Origin: Panicum virgatum
Taxonomy: Eukaryota; Streptophyta; Magnoliopsida; Poales; Poaceae
Length of the DNA stretch: 64,000 nucleotides
Direction: 5' to 3'
Assembly: GCF_016808335.1 (NCBI RefSeq)
Contig: NC_053147.1
Coordinates: 23,112,913-23,176,912 of the forward strand
The notes beneath the pieces are model-generated. The model had not been told where the DNA came from. It searched no databases and saw only the letters and a list, made by a program, of their open reading frames with translations. Each line of letters begins with the position of its first letter. Position 1 is the stretch's first letter. Positions 1 to 9,951 of this stretch are shown piece after piece. The position numbers and the translations under genes were made by a program.

Positions 1-356
1 AGGCCCCTGTCGCCCGTTGGGGGGGCGACAGGGTCCCTTCCCCCTATATAAGCCCTGGCCGCCATATGCCGCCGTTCCCTTTGTCATTAGAGCCTAAAAT
101 TTCAGGAAAAAAGAGAGGGGTGAGGAGAAGAAAAGCGGCGAAGCTCTGCCGAATTGCGTACTTGTGATCTACCGGTAACTTCCGTATGAATCCATCGATA
201 TTGTATAACAATTTAATTTAATTAGCGGATTAGCTGAATTAGATTTGGTGCTTTAGAACACTCGTTTAGTATTACAATTTCAGTACTATTACAGACTTGT
301 TTTTAAATTAATTATGAATTAGAATAGAATTATGAAAGTACCTTATTGATATTGCA

Positions 357-815
357 GCATAAGGCAATGGCTGCCTCCAATTGCGGAGGATTTTCATGGA
401 TCGAAGAAAAATCTAGTATAATACTTAATATCATGACCCATCTTGTTATCAGTAAGAAGTTGGATCCGTTAGCGGATGGTACGATAGAGATGGTGTTGTC
501 CAAAGTAGTAGAGTTTAAAGATTTCACATTATTTCGAGGTATTACGACACAAGATGTAAAGGGACACCTACTAGAACGTCGGAAGATATACATGAGAGTA
601 TGTGAACTAGCGAATCATCCTAATATCATTGGATTCTTACAAAGTTCTTGTAAGATATGGATGCGGCCAGAGGTGTATGAGATGCACATTAAGGTAACTC
701 TCATTCAGTTGTAATCCCGTCCGTCATTTCGAATCCATATTTATGAAACAGTAACATTGTTTTTTAATTATATGCTAGGATTACCCCGATGACACGGAGT
801 TGATTAACAAAACAC
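357..815 (+). pseudogene. MYB/SANT-like domain gene fragment inside the MULE
   Basis: An open block at 346-693 is preceded by a good acceptor (ttgcag, 351-356) and ends in a donor (AAG|GTAACT, 693/694). A second piece begins after an acceptor at 778 (tgctag) and continues in phase as DYPDDTELINK. The joined reading shows the pattern of plant MYB/SANT-like proteins (Myb_DNA-bind_3 type): an N-terminal W(I)EEK segment, a VKGHLLERRKIYMRV helix, and a VYEMHIK-DYPDD-ELINK tail. It lies opposite to and slightly overlaps the end of the transposase remnant, so a junction is expected near 805-815. Retained introns imply capture at DNA level, as in Pack-MULEs. It could instead derive from a Harbinger element, which also carries MYB/SANT-like proteins. 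I see no start or promoter of its own. Confidence 0.5.
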
Positions 816-1754
816 ATACATTTGCTTTGCAACAAAGTCGCATGATATATTGCGATGCGAGGGAAGAACTTCTGACAGCAAACAAGTGTGCTCTGTCACA
901 ATGGAACATTTCCAGTTCGACTTCCATTTTCCCTTGAATGCATGTACTCGCCATGGACATCCATCATTCACACACTTCACCTCATATTCTTTACTGCCAG
1001 ACTTTACGACTCTGAATTCTCTTTTCAATGATATTGTCTATAGTCTCACAGCATCTTTTACGGCTTCAATGTTTGGATATGTTGCACCTTGCACTACCTC
1101 ATTGCCTCTGTACTCCCACTCCTGATTTCGTGCGTCTTCTGCTACATGACTGCCAAAACCATGCTCCTTCCACTCTTTTGGCAATGAGTACTGCTCGTCA
1201 TCAGATGAGCCCTCATATTCTTCCATCTCTATTGCGGTTTGGTCTTCTGCCTCCATCTCGTCCACAATGCTATGTATCCTCTCTCCCTCATCAGCAAGGC
1301 CCTGTGGTCCCATGTTTTGGTTCTCTGTCTCTTCTGACTCATCTTGCTCAACATAATTGGTCTCTCTTCGAATACTCGGAGTTCCTTGCTCTGCACAATG
1401 TTGGATTTCATTTTGTGTCTTCTCCCGGATTTGAACAAGAATGGCCAGAGGCCACCCACGCTCTAGAGTTGCTTGCATGTACTTCTGCCAGTCATCAGTG
1501 CTGTGTATCATCATCAATTCCCATGAATCATTTTCTACCTCCCAATTAACAAGAGACTGGACGGTGATCACATGTGTCAACGGATCAACACGGAACACAC
1601 GCTGCAGCCACTTACATATGGAACCAAAACTCCTTTCCAGAGGTTTATCTATGGCGCTAGATGTGCACTTAAAGACAGAAAGATCTACTCCATTTGGCCC
1701 ATACAAAACATTGTAGTCACCATAAAATACTTGAAACTTCATCTTGCTCGACAT
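804..1754 (-). pseudogene. MuDR-type transposase, N-terminal part only, interrupted by a stop
   Basis: Two in-frame minus-strand reading blocks. The first (1754-1041, 238 aa) has the N-terminal region found in grass MULE transposases (YGDYNVLYGPNGVDLSVF near residue 11) and an acidic linker. The second (to 804) has the MuDR DNA-binding zinc-finger region: CVNDGC (CX4C) followed by HTC. The blocks are in the same frame and separated only by a TAG at 1038-1040, where relatives usually have Trp. Reading ends soon after the zinc finger (FVAKQMY), and the DDE catalytic domain and the C-terminal zinc knuckle are missing. This copy therefore cannot encode an active transposase. Confidence 0.8.
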
Positions 1755-2284
1755 ATCTGTATATCACATAATACTTATCGAGTTATACTCTTTACTTCAC
1801 TACCTTATTCAATAATCCGTAAAAACTAAGTATGAAATTCAACTACAATGTATAAGTATTTATAACTACGTGATGACACTCATATTCTATACTGCATATG
1901 TCAAATTCTATTCTAAATCATAATTAATTTATAAACACGTCTCTAATAGTACTGCAATTGTAATAATAAATGCGTAGTACTAATTTTCTAAACTAATTTA
2001 CTACTACGTAACTACAAACTAAAGTATCATTAAACTCCTACTTAAATGGTTCTACTACAGCACTAATTAAATTAAATTATTTACCCCTACTTAAATTACT
2101 CCTACTTAAATACGTACTACTTAAATGGAAAAATATATAAACTAAATATACTAACCTGCAAATCACAAGTGCTGAATCCGGCAGGGCTTCGCCGCTTCCC
2201 TTCTCCTCACCCCTCTCTTTTTTTCTGAATTTTTGGTGGAATTTTCGGGCTCAAATGAGGAGGGATGGGGGGTTGAATGCTTAT

Positions 2285-2515
2285 ATAAGGGGGTACCTCG
2301 GTCGCCCGAGGGGGGGGTGACAGGCCCCCTTGTCGCCCACGGGGGGGGCGACAGGCCCCCCTGCCGCGCCCGTGGGCGGGGCCCAGCGGTCGCCCGAGGG
2401 GGGCGACAGGCCCCCCTGTCGTCCGTTGGGGGGCGACAGGTCTTTTTTTTCCAGGGACCTCGTTGCAAATTTAAAGAAAAAAATTACACTTAGGGCCTGT
2501 CGCCCTATGGGGGCG
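2285..2515. repeat. Palindromic CTGTCGCCC/GGGCGACAG modules in the MULE terminal repeat
   Basis: At least four short palindromic modules with CTGTCGCCC-like left arms and GGGCGACAG-like right arms, separated by G-runs, occur here. One more lies at 7-37 in the opposite arm, and others lie at 47560-47700 in the second copy. The units are GC-rich, and the sequence between them and the terminus is T/A-rich. Confidence 0.7.
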
Positions 2516-2643
2516 ACCGGGGGTATTTTTGAAATTTTTCAAAATGGACATATATTTTTGAAATTTTGATTTTTTAAAAATATAAAAAAGGAAAAAGTTC
2601 GTTACACGGCTGTTATATTCTCCACCGGACTGAACTGACTACA

Positions 2644-2700
2644 GCTAACCGGGCCCAATGGGCTTACAACATAGATGAGCCAAATACCTTTAAGGCCCAG
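2644..2700 (+). promoter_or_regulatory. Site II (TGGGCY) elements, probable POP4 promoter
   Basis: Three TGGGCC/TGGGCT-type elements lie in 50 bases: GGGCCCA at 2651-2657, TGGGCT at 2659-2664 and GGCCCA at 2694-2699. Such clusters are typical of plant promoters for ribosome, RNA-processing and mitochondrial genes. They lie just right of the MULE terminus and upstream of a GC-rich stretch that could be the POP4 leader. The assignment to POP4 is inference, since the first coding ATG is 2.4 kb downstream. Confidence 0.4.
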
Positions 2701-3155
2701 ACATCTAGCCACTAGTCATGACAATCCGCTCGCCGCACCGGAGCCGGCTGGACGCGGCTCCTCCGCCTCGCCGCTGGAAGTCGCGGCCCTGACTTCACTC
2801 TGCCTCGCACGTACGGGAAGCGGGCGCAGGGATTCGTCGTGCGCGAGCACTAGAAGAGAGGGAAGGAGCCTCGGCGGCGGCGGTGCGGACAAGACGGCGC
2901 GGGACGAACAAGGCGGGCGGCGCACGGGGCTGGGCTGCTTTTGCCTTCGCTGTTGGAAAGGCAATGTGTTGGGTCACCGACCCATGTCCTGTGCAGGACC
3001 CAAATCCTGGAATGGGTACTCCTTTTAGGCAAGTGCTGTTGGAGAGAGTCTCACCAGAGTCCCCCCGTCTGGCCGTTTCCCACTCCCCCCAACCGCCCCG
3101 GCCTTCCCGAGGGCTCCGCGCCTTTGCCGGCCGCCGACACCCTACCTCCCGCCGG

Positions 3156-3254
3156 CTGCCGCCCGTGGCCCCTGCTGGCGCTGCCTGCTGGGCGAGCACG
3201 CGCCTCCGCCGCCTGCCGCCCGCGGCCCCTGCTGGCGCTGCCTGCTAGGCGAGC
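3156..3254. repeat. 57-bp tandem duplication in the GC-rich leader
   Basis: Two near-identical copies of a unit starting ctgccgccc and ending ggcgagc, at 3156 and 3213, have a period of 57 bases. A few substitutions separate them. Confidence 0.7.
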
Positions 3255-3625
3255 GCCGAGCGCGCGTCTCCCGCCGGCGCCGTGAGAGGGCACGCGGACG
3301 CGGCAAACTCGCGCGGCAGCCTCGAATCCCCGACCGGCCGAGCCGGTCCCCGGCTGCAGCAGCTAGCTGCCCAGCTCCATTGCCCAATTGCAATCCCCCC
3401 ACTGGTCAGTACTTCTTTCTCTCACTCTATTCCACGAGACCACGATTCCCTGATTTCATCTCAATCTCACTTAATGGAAACTCGATACGTATATTGATGA
3501 TGTGAGAGAGGATGATAGATTCCAAGGCCTAAACTCACTTAGTTAGCTGTCTATTAAGCTTGTTGAAACACAGAAACATGATCTTTAGGGTAGGGTGTTC
3601 TTGATCCTTAAATTGGCATTGATTA

Positions 3626-4060
3626 GTGGCAACTGCAACAACTGTGGAAAGAGTATTTTCTGGATTGAATCTAGTGAAGAATCAAATGAGAAATCACATG
3701 GGTGATGAGTTATTGAATGATTGTTTGGTCACTTTTATTGAGCGTGAGATTTTCTCTAATATAAGCGAGGATGACATAATTCACACTTTCATGGCAATGA
3801 GGAAGCGTAAAGCGAAAGCATTAGACTAGACTAGTATTGTAATCTTCTACTTATGTAAGATCTTATTGATGTTGCAACTTTTTATAACGTAAATTATTCG
3901 AGTTCCGAACTCATTTGTTCAATTGAATGTATTATGGGACCTTTTTACTTATGTTATTGTAAATTTGATCATATTGTTGCCGAAGTGCTATTAGGTTATA
4001 CTGGATTGCGCTTTCAAATTTTTTGTTAGGACTGCCCTAGTTTCAATTTTGGGTCCGTCA
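3626..4060 (+). pseudogene. hAT transposase C-terminal remnant and 3' terminus
   Basis: The 67-residue reading frame 3626-3829 has the hAT dimerisation-domain signature: ATTVERVFSGLN, then KNQMRNHMGDELLNDCL and FIEREIF. This is the usual C-terminus of TTF/ZMYM-type hAT transposases of plants. The upstream LALI segment is in another frame, so an intron or deletion precedes it. The sequence tgggtccgtcactg at 4047-4060 resembles the inverted terminal repeat of this group (CAGTG...GGACC reversed) and probably marks the 3' end. I found no matching 5' end, so the copy is truncated. Confidence 0.65.
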
Positions 4061-5145
4061 CTGCCCACGCCCCAGCTGTGCGCCTGCTCCGCCCGGCACC
4101 CCGTGCGGCTACCACCGGTACTAGTCCTTCTGTATTATAATTCCCGCATGCTCCGTTTGGTTCCCTTAATTTGGTTAGTGCAGGTCAATTTAACTTAAAT
4201 CAGTTCATCTGTTGTTGCTCTTGTTCCTGCCTGCTCGTGCACATTGTCCTCTAGTTGGGCTTCAAATTCGGATTGATTTACACTACTCTGTGTCAAAGAA
4301 ATGGTGCTTTAGTGTTTACATGTACTTGTTAGTGCCGCCATGCTGCTTCTATAGTTTGGGCAGTCCCATGGTTACTCTGATTGAGATTTACAGCTTAGCC
4401 TGAAATAGTGAAATCAGGGTTAATATGTCATTTTTCCCTACTACTGTCAGACAGTTAGGCACAAAGAACTAAGGCATTGCATTGCCTTTCAAACTAATTT
4501 GTTGAATTTAAGGATTATGATACCTTTTAAATATATTAACGCACTTTTAGTTATTTTATACTTCTCTACTGAATTGCTTGGCAAATTTTGTTTGTGTTCC
4601 TGACATGCATGGTTACTGAATTCTATATTGGATTATATAGAATTGCATATTGGAGTATTGCCTAGGCATACCCTATGTTAAAATCCTGGGTCTGCCACTT
4701 GGCATCGGACCCTTCTGGCGTATCTGCATTCCGCTAGCAGGTGAAGTTCCGTCTCTGGTACTTTTCTGCACTAGGGGCATGTGGGACTGTGTTCCTCGTC
4801 TCGCGAAGCAGTCGGCGTCCATAGTTGATTTTGGATCGCTAGCCATGAGAAAAACTTAACACTTTGGTGTCGCCCATGTCCTCCAAAACTACGTTGATTA
4901 ATTTTGCCGACGACCAGTCACCGGGTGTCATTTAAAAGATTTGACATGCATGTATGCACCTGCAAATATCCTGGACTCTTTGTCATGCCGTTATGTTTGT
5001 CATGCCGTTATGGTACTAGTTTGTTTCAGTATCAGATTACAGTTAGGATTGGCGTTTTGCTTCCGCAACTGCAACTATTCTGGAATGTTTATTATGCTGT
5101 TAAGGTACTAAGCTGTTGTTTATTATCCTGTTTCTTAAAGGCCCA

Positions 5146-8100
5146 ATGTCTACTATCTCTGACCAGAAGAAACGCACCTTGGAAGCCCTTCAGAAACAGT
5201 ATACTGCTGCAAAAGCTAAGAAATTGCAAGATGAACAGCTTAAAAGTCATAAGAACAAAGTAGATGTCCTTAAGCCTAAATTTGATACGCCAAGGAAAGG
5301 CAAAGCTCCTGAACTCACACCTCGTCAAAAATCTGCCCAGCCTTCTTCTCATAAAGGTTTAGTTTTGTCGCTATTCTTTTTATGCAACCATGCAAGTTTT
5401 TGTTTATCTCCGTTTCCTATCATATTGCTGCTGCTTTTCAGGTGTAGCATTTTCCGGTTCCAATCGCCAACGAAAACCTTCCGTGTCCTCAGGTAACCTC
5501 CCTACCTTTCTCTGTGTGTGCATGTGAAAGGCTATGTAACAAATACTTCTGAACTTTGTAGGTGAAGAAATTAACCCTGTGTATGATGAACTTTCATGCC
5601 CCCTTCGTGACAATTTGTTCCAGGATGGCACTTCGGTAAATATCCCTGTGATATAACTGTCTCAAATTTATTGTTATCTGTGATGAAAAAACTGCTCAGT
5701 ATTTACTGCTGTGAACTTTGGTGTAGGATTTTGATAGCACAGAGGTTGTTCAGAGTGTTATATTTGACATAATTCAGAAAGGTGAAGATTCTGGGAAAAT
5801 TACCAAAGGAGCCAAAAAGTTGAAGCTGGAAAAGGGGATCCTATTAGATAACTATGTTCAGAGGGGTCCTAGACTAGTGGATGCCCAAGCAAGATCTTTG
5901 TTGATTCACTCAAAGCGATCGAAACATCACATGTCTCTGAAGCAACATAAGAAATGTGGTTCATTTGATTTAGATGGTGAATTCCACAAGTAAGTCTTGT
6001 TGGAGAGTTGGCCTTAAAATGACCAATCACTACAAAATGATTGTGTTATCTTTTGGTTTCTTTTTATGACATGCAGCTATAGTTTGGCTAACAAAACTTT
6101 TCAACCGTATTTTTCGGTCGAACAAGATGCCTGAAGAGTGGAGAAGGAGTATATTGGTGCCGATCTACAAGAACAAAGGGGATATTCAAAGCTGCACCAA
6201 CTACCAGGGAATTAAGTTGATGAGCCATACTATGAAGCTATGGGAGAGAGCTATTGAGCATCGTTTGAGAGGGATGACGCGGGTCACTATGAACCAGTTT
6301 GGTTTCATGCCTGGAAGGTCAACCATAGAAGCAATTTTCCTAATAAGACATGTCATGGAGCGGTATAGAGAGCAGAAGAAGGACCTACACATGGTTTTTA
6401 TTGACTTGGAGAAGGCTTATGGCAAGATACCATGGAATGTGATGTGGTGGGCTTTGGATAGGCATAAAGTCCCAACAAAGTATGTGGCCCTCATTAAGGA
6501 CATGTACAATAATGTAATGACTAGGGTCCGAACAAGTGATGGTGACACAGATGACTTTCCGATTAAGATAGGACTACATCAAGGATCAGCTTTGAGCCCG
6601 TATCTTTTTGCCCTAGTGATGGATGAGGTCACAAGAGACATACAAGGTGATATTCCTTGGTGTATGCTTTTCGCTGATGATGTCGTGTTAGTTGATGAAA
6701 GCCGTGCGGGAGTGAATAGGAAGCTGGAGTTGTGGTGGCAAACGCTAGAGTCCAAAGATTTTAGACTTAGCAGGACTAAAACTGAGTATATGAGGTGTGA
6801 CTTCGGCACCACTCATGAGGAGAGAGATGTTAGTTTGGAAGGCCAAGTAGTGCCCAAGAGGGATACCTTTCGATATTTGGGATCGATGCTACAGAGAGAT
6901 GGAGATATTGATGAGGATGTTAGTCATAAAATCAAAGCGGGATGGATGAAGTGGCGCAAAGCATCTGGCATCCTTTGTGACAAGAAGGTACCTCAGAAGT
7001 TAAAAGACAAGTTTTATAGAACGGCGATTAGACCGGCAATGTTGTATGGTGCGGAATGTTGGCCTACAAAAAGGCGGCACGTCCAACAATTAAGTGTTGC
7101 AGAAATGCACATGTTGCGTTGGATTTGTGGGCATACAAGGATGGATCGAGTTCGAAATGATGATATACGGGATAGGCTAGGGATAGCACCAATTGAAGAA
7201 AAGCTTATCCAACACCAGCTGATATGGTTTGGATATGTCCAACGGAGACCGCCAGAGGCATCAGTGCATAGTGGTATCCTAAAGCACGACGGTAATATGA
7301 GGAGAGGTAGGGGCCGGCCAAAGTTGACATGGGAAGAAACAATTAGAAAAGACTTGAAAGACTGGAGTATACCTAGAGATTTGTCCTTGGATAGGAGTGC
7401 TTGGAAAGCCGCGATTCACGTGACAGAACCATGAATAATGGTCTTTGTTGGGTTTCAACTCTAGCCTACCCCAACTTGCTTGGGATTAAAAGGCTTTGTT
7501 GATGTTGATGTTATATCCATGCTAAAATTCACATAATACGTTATTAAGTTTGGAGTCCACACAATTTTTACATGTTGTCTTGGTCTTGCAGGTATGACCT
7601 CTATAAGCCAATGCATGAGATGTGGAAGGCGTATATAAGAGAGCTTACAAAAATAACCCCGTATGGTGCCACACTCTCCTTATGTCTTCTATACTGAACC
7701 TTTTATCTTTTGTTTCATTCTTCTTTCCATGGAAAATAAGATCCCCGTTCTGTTTTGTGCTTCAACAAAATAAAAGACAGTTAAACTCTGAGGTTCTGCT
7801 GCTTTTAATCTCTTACTCTTAATTCTCTGATTTTATTGGTTTCTATAGAATGCTATACTGTTTGTTTGATTGTAGAACTTCAATGTGTCTCAAATGCAGG
7901 CTGTGTTCTGTACCAAAGAGTAAGAAATATACTAGCGTGCACTTTATTAGTTAGCAACACCATTGAGACGACTTAAAGACCCTAGCAGCTCCTTGAACAG
8001 AAACTTACTAAACTCACGCAGTCATTTGGTGCCATTAACATGGTAGAGATTATTGATTATAGTATAAGGCTATAAGTACTTTTATGAAATATTAAAATTT

Positions 8101-9088
8101 GAAGAGTTGAAACTAAATGTCAAGGCAATAATGTGCCTGATGGACATAAGCCCAAAACAAGCACACTCAGAGCTGGGGATCAACTTAATCTTTTCAAAAA
8201 CTTGTACCTAACTCTGTCATCGTTCCTTTTCTGTCCCTTATTATATGAGCTAATAACATGTCCTGTCTTGCCCACAGTAAAAAGCAATTGTCCGAAAACC
8301 TCCTTTCTGCAGATCTTCATGGGGCCCTTCTAATAGGTGATTCGTATGCTGGAGCTAGTTGCACGCTGGATTGTTTCTTCTTTCTAACTTTGTTTTAACT
8401 GGGTCATGTTTTATATGAATGTGGTATCCAGTGGCAGAATGCAAAACTGCGTCATATCAAGGTGTAAGTGGCATCATGATTCGGGATACTGCAGAGACTT
8501 TTGGAATTATATCAGAGGACAATCGCTTCCGAGGTACTTTTCCTTCTCTTCCTGATGCTGTACTTTGAAACTACTTGTATAAGCTGTATTTTTTGTCTTG
8601 TGTGACAAAATGGCTCTCAAAGTGATTGATCAGCCTTTGTTTTATATTGCTAGCTTCAGTTTACTGTTGGTACTGCTCAATCATTCATCTTGATTTTCAA
8701 AGAAATAACTGAGTAGTTACAATAGAGGCTCTCTCAACACCTGTAACATCCTCAATTTGAAATCTTCATCTCAGAATTTCATGCTGAGATGATTTTCTTT
8801 TCATCTCGTTACAAATGCATCAATGTTATTGTAAGATAACCCACCTGGCTGCTCCAGAGGCTTGTTTTTTATATCTATTTGCATGAGGACATGTGAAATT
8901 CTGTTATACCAACTGCAGACCTTTCTAAGTGACATACTTTGGAACCTGCAGTCGTACCAAAAGCTGGTTCGGTTTTCATCCTCCAAGCGGACTGCTGGAA
9001 GGTCACACTGACTGGCGACAAGCTATCGCCCAAGGAAAAGTTGAAGGAGGACCAGCGTCAGCAGCGCGCACAATCACAGATCAGATAG
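5146..9088 (+). CDS. POP4: Ribonuclease P/MRP protein subunit POP4 (Rpp29)
   Basis: Protein subunit of RNase P and RNase MRP, acting in the nucleus/nucleolus in tRNA 5' processing and rRNA maturation. Eight coding exons: 5146-5356, 5442-5492, 5562-5635, 5727-5989, 7592-7660, 8278-8336, 8432-8533 and 8952-9088, total 966 nt, 321 aa, all with GT-AG borders and matching phase. The N-terminus (KKRTLEALQKQY) is a basic coiled region. Exons 4-5 give a conserved linker ending KPMHEMWKAYI. Exons 6-8 encode the Sm-like Rpp29 fold (about residues 222-310) with LHGALLIVAECK, YQGVSGIMIRDT, FGIISEDN and the closing CWKVTLTGDKL, followed by a short basic/Gln-rich tail. The start is the first ATG after a leader acceptor, five bases upstream. 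An RTE LINE sits in intron 4 without touching the splice sites. Family identity is clear; exon 2 and 3 borders rest on phase and splice sites alone. Confidence 0.9.
6075..7512 (+). mobile_element. 5'-truncated RTE-type LINE in POP4 intron 4
   Basis: Coding similarity to plant RTE-clade reverse transcriptases starts abruptly near 6075 (AIVWLTKLFNRIF before the first Met). It runs to a typical RTE 3' end: a short tail with ccccaacttgcttgggattaaa and a (TTGATG)n-like repeat ending at 7512, instead of poly(A). The element lies in the same orientation as POP4, between donor 5990 and acceptor 7591. No convincing target-site duplication was seen. Confidence 0.85.
6127..7434 (+). CDS. RTE-clade LINE reverse transcriptase (C-terminal portion)
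   Basis: Open for 435 codons from the first Met, and for another 17 codons upstream to the truncation. Reverse-transcriptase blocks in order: WRRSILVPIYKNKGD and YQGIKLMSHTMK (fingers), QFGFMPGRST, FIDLEKAYGKIPW, GLHQGSALSPYLF, and the catalytic FADD in CMLFADDVVLV. After these come the thumb and the C-terminal tail (RYLGSMLQ, AMLYGAECWP, MLRWICGHTRMDR, RGRPKLTW) usual in plant RTE proteins. The usual Asp in the FIDLEKAYD block is Gly here, which would remove one catalytic aspartate. The apurinic-like endonuclease domain is lost with the 5' end. This is a dead but otherwise uninterrupted copy, so the insertion is probably recent. Confidence 0.85.
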   Translation: MPEEWRRSILVPIYKNKGDIQSCTNYQGIKLMSHTMKLWERAIEHRLRGMTRVTMNQFGFMPGRSTIEAIFLIRHVMERYREQKKDLHMVFIDLEKAYGKIPWNVMWWALDRHKVPTKYVALIKDMYNNVMTRVRTSDGDTDDFPIKIGLHQGSALSPYLFALVMDEVTRDIQGDIPWCMLFADDVVLVDESRAGVNRKLELWWQTLESKDFRLSRTKTEYMRCDFGTTHEERDVSLEGQVVPKRDTFRYLGSMLQRDGDIDEDVSHKIKAGWMKWRKASGILCDKKVPQKLKDKFYRTAIRPAMLYGAECWPTKRRHVQQLSVAEMHMLRWICGHTRMDRVRNDDIRDRLGIAPIEEKLIQHQLIWFGYVQRRPPEASVHSGILKHDGNMRRGRGRPKLTWEETIRKDLKDWSIPRDLSLDRSAWKAAIHVTEP

Positions 9089-9951
9089 CTTCCAATCTAG
9101 TTATTGTTCCAAAGCCTCACGGAGGAGTGTACAGCTATTTATTTGTTTCTGGTTTGCTCGTGTAGTGTAGTACTGTCATGCCAGTGGCGCTGGGACATAC
9201 CTAGCGGCTGTGACTGACCGATCACTTTCTCTTCAGTTGTAAGGGTGACCGGGCAATTACGGATTTCAGGTGTGTCCGTGTGTGGCCATGTACTACAGAC
9301 TTTCTTAGGTGGAACAAGCACTATAGCAGTTACGCCTTGCTTCCGGTTCTCATACGATTCATCGAGTTGCAAGAGCTAGGTTGTGGCAAGTAATTAATTG
9401 TTTCTGCCACAATGATTGCATGATAAAATATGAGCGTATGGTCTGGGTAAATGGGAGAAGTCTGTGTCACAGCTCAAAAGTGATTAGAAAATCTTCGATA
9501 GATTATTGGTCTATTAAAACAACCAACTAGATGTGCTGTTCTCTTTTAAAAGAATCGATCAACTCAAATTTTCTTCAGCCCCAAACTAATTTACCCTGCC
9601 CTTAACCTTCAGAGATCAGAACTGAAGACCATTCCATTCGAGATCACACAAATGGCAACAATTCAACAAACTCTCGGTAAAAAAAATCAAACACAACAAA
9701 AAGCTCCTTCCCACCAATTGGAGAGGGAACGACCCGCACCATCCGCCCGCCCGCCATCTTCCACCGCGGCCGCCAACGCAGCAGCCGTGGCCGCGACGGG
9801 TCCGCTTCCACTCCCACCCCACCCAACCCACCCACCGGCCGAACCCCACCACCACTGACGCCTTCTTCTTCTTCTTCCAGTTCCACCTCCTCCGGTGCTG
9901 TTGGTTCCACTCCCCCGGCCAGATCACAGTTCGCACAGCGCCGCGGCGGCG
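9089..9951. other. POP4 3' UTR and PMT upstream region
   Basis: About 860 bases between two same-strand genes. The first few hundred bases after the POP4 stop are probably its 3' UTR. The last 300 become GC-rich, with ccgccg/cttctt tracts like a grass 5' UTR before the methyltransferase start. I see no repeat or further ORF. Confidence 0.4.

Larger units (their letters stand above)
1..2595. mobile_element. Mutator-like element (MULE), left end cut by the window
   Basis: The two flanks are inverted copies of one another. The left arm (about 1-175) and the right arm (about 2150-2595) share, in opposite orientation, the block with gcttcgccgctt and ctcctcacccctctct, a tatataag motif and many gggcgacagg units. 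The enclosed minus-strand ORFs are MuDR-type transposase, so the arms are read as long terminal inverted repeats of a MULE. The catalytic part of the transposase is absent and the space is filled by an unrelated gene fragment at 357-815, so the copy is non-autonomous. The right terminus is placed near 2595 because similarity to a second copy at 47.47-47.71 kb stops there. The left target-site duplication is outside the window, so it could not be checked. Confidence 0.75.
2701..5145 (+). other. Probable 5' leader and leader intron(s) of POP4
   Basis: GC-rich sequence (about 2700-3400) without a long credible ORF is followed by AT-rich intron-like sequence. An acceptor (ttaaag|gc) at 5140 precedes the POP4 ATG by five bases, which suggests that the leader is spliced. 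Candidate donors exist after 3402 (cactg|gtcagt) and near 4125, but I cannot choose between them. A hAT transposase remnant occupies 3626-4060. cDNA would be needed to place the start of transcription. Confidence 0.35.
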
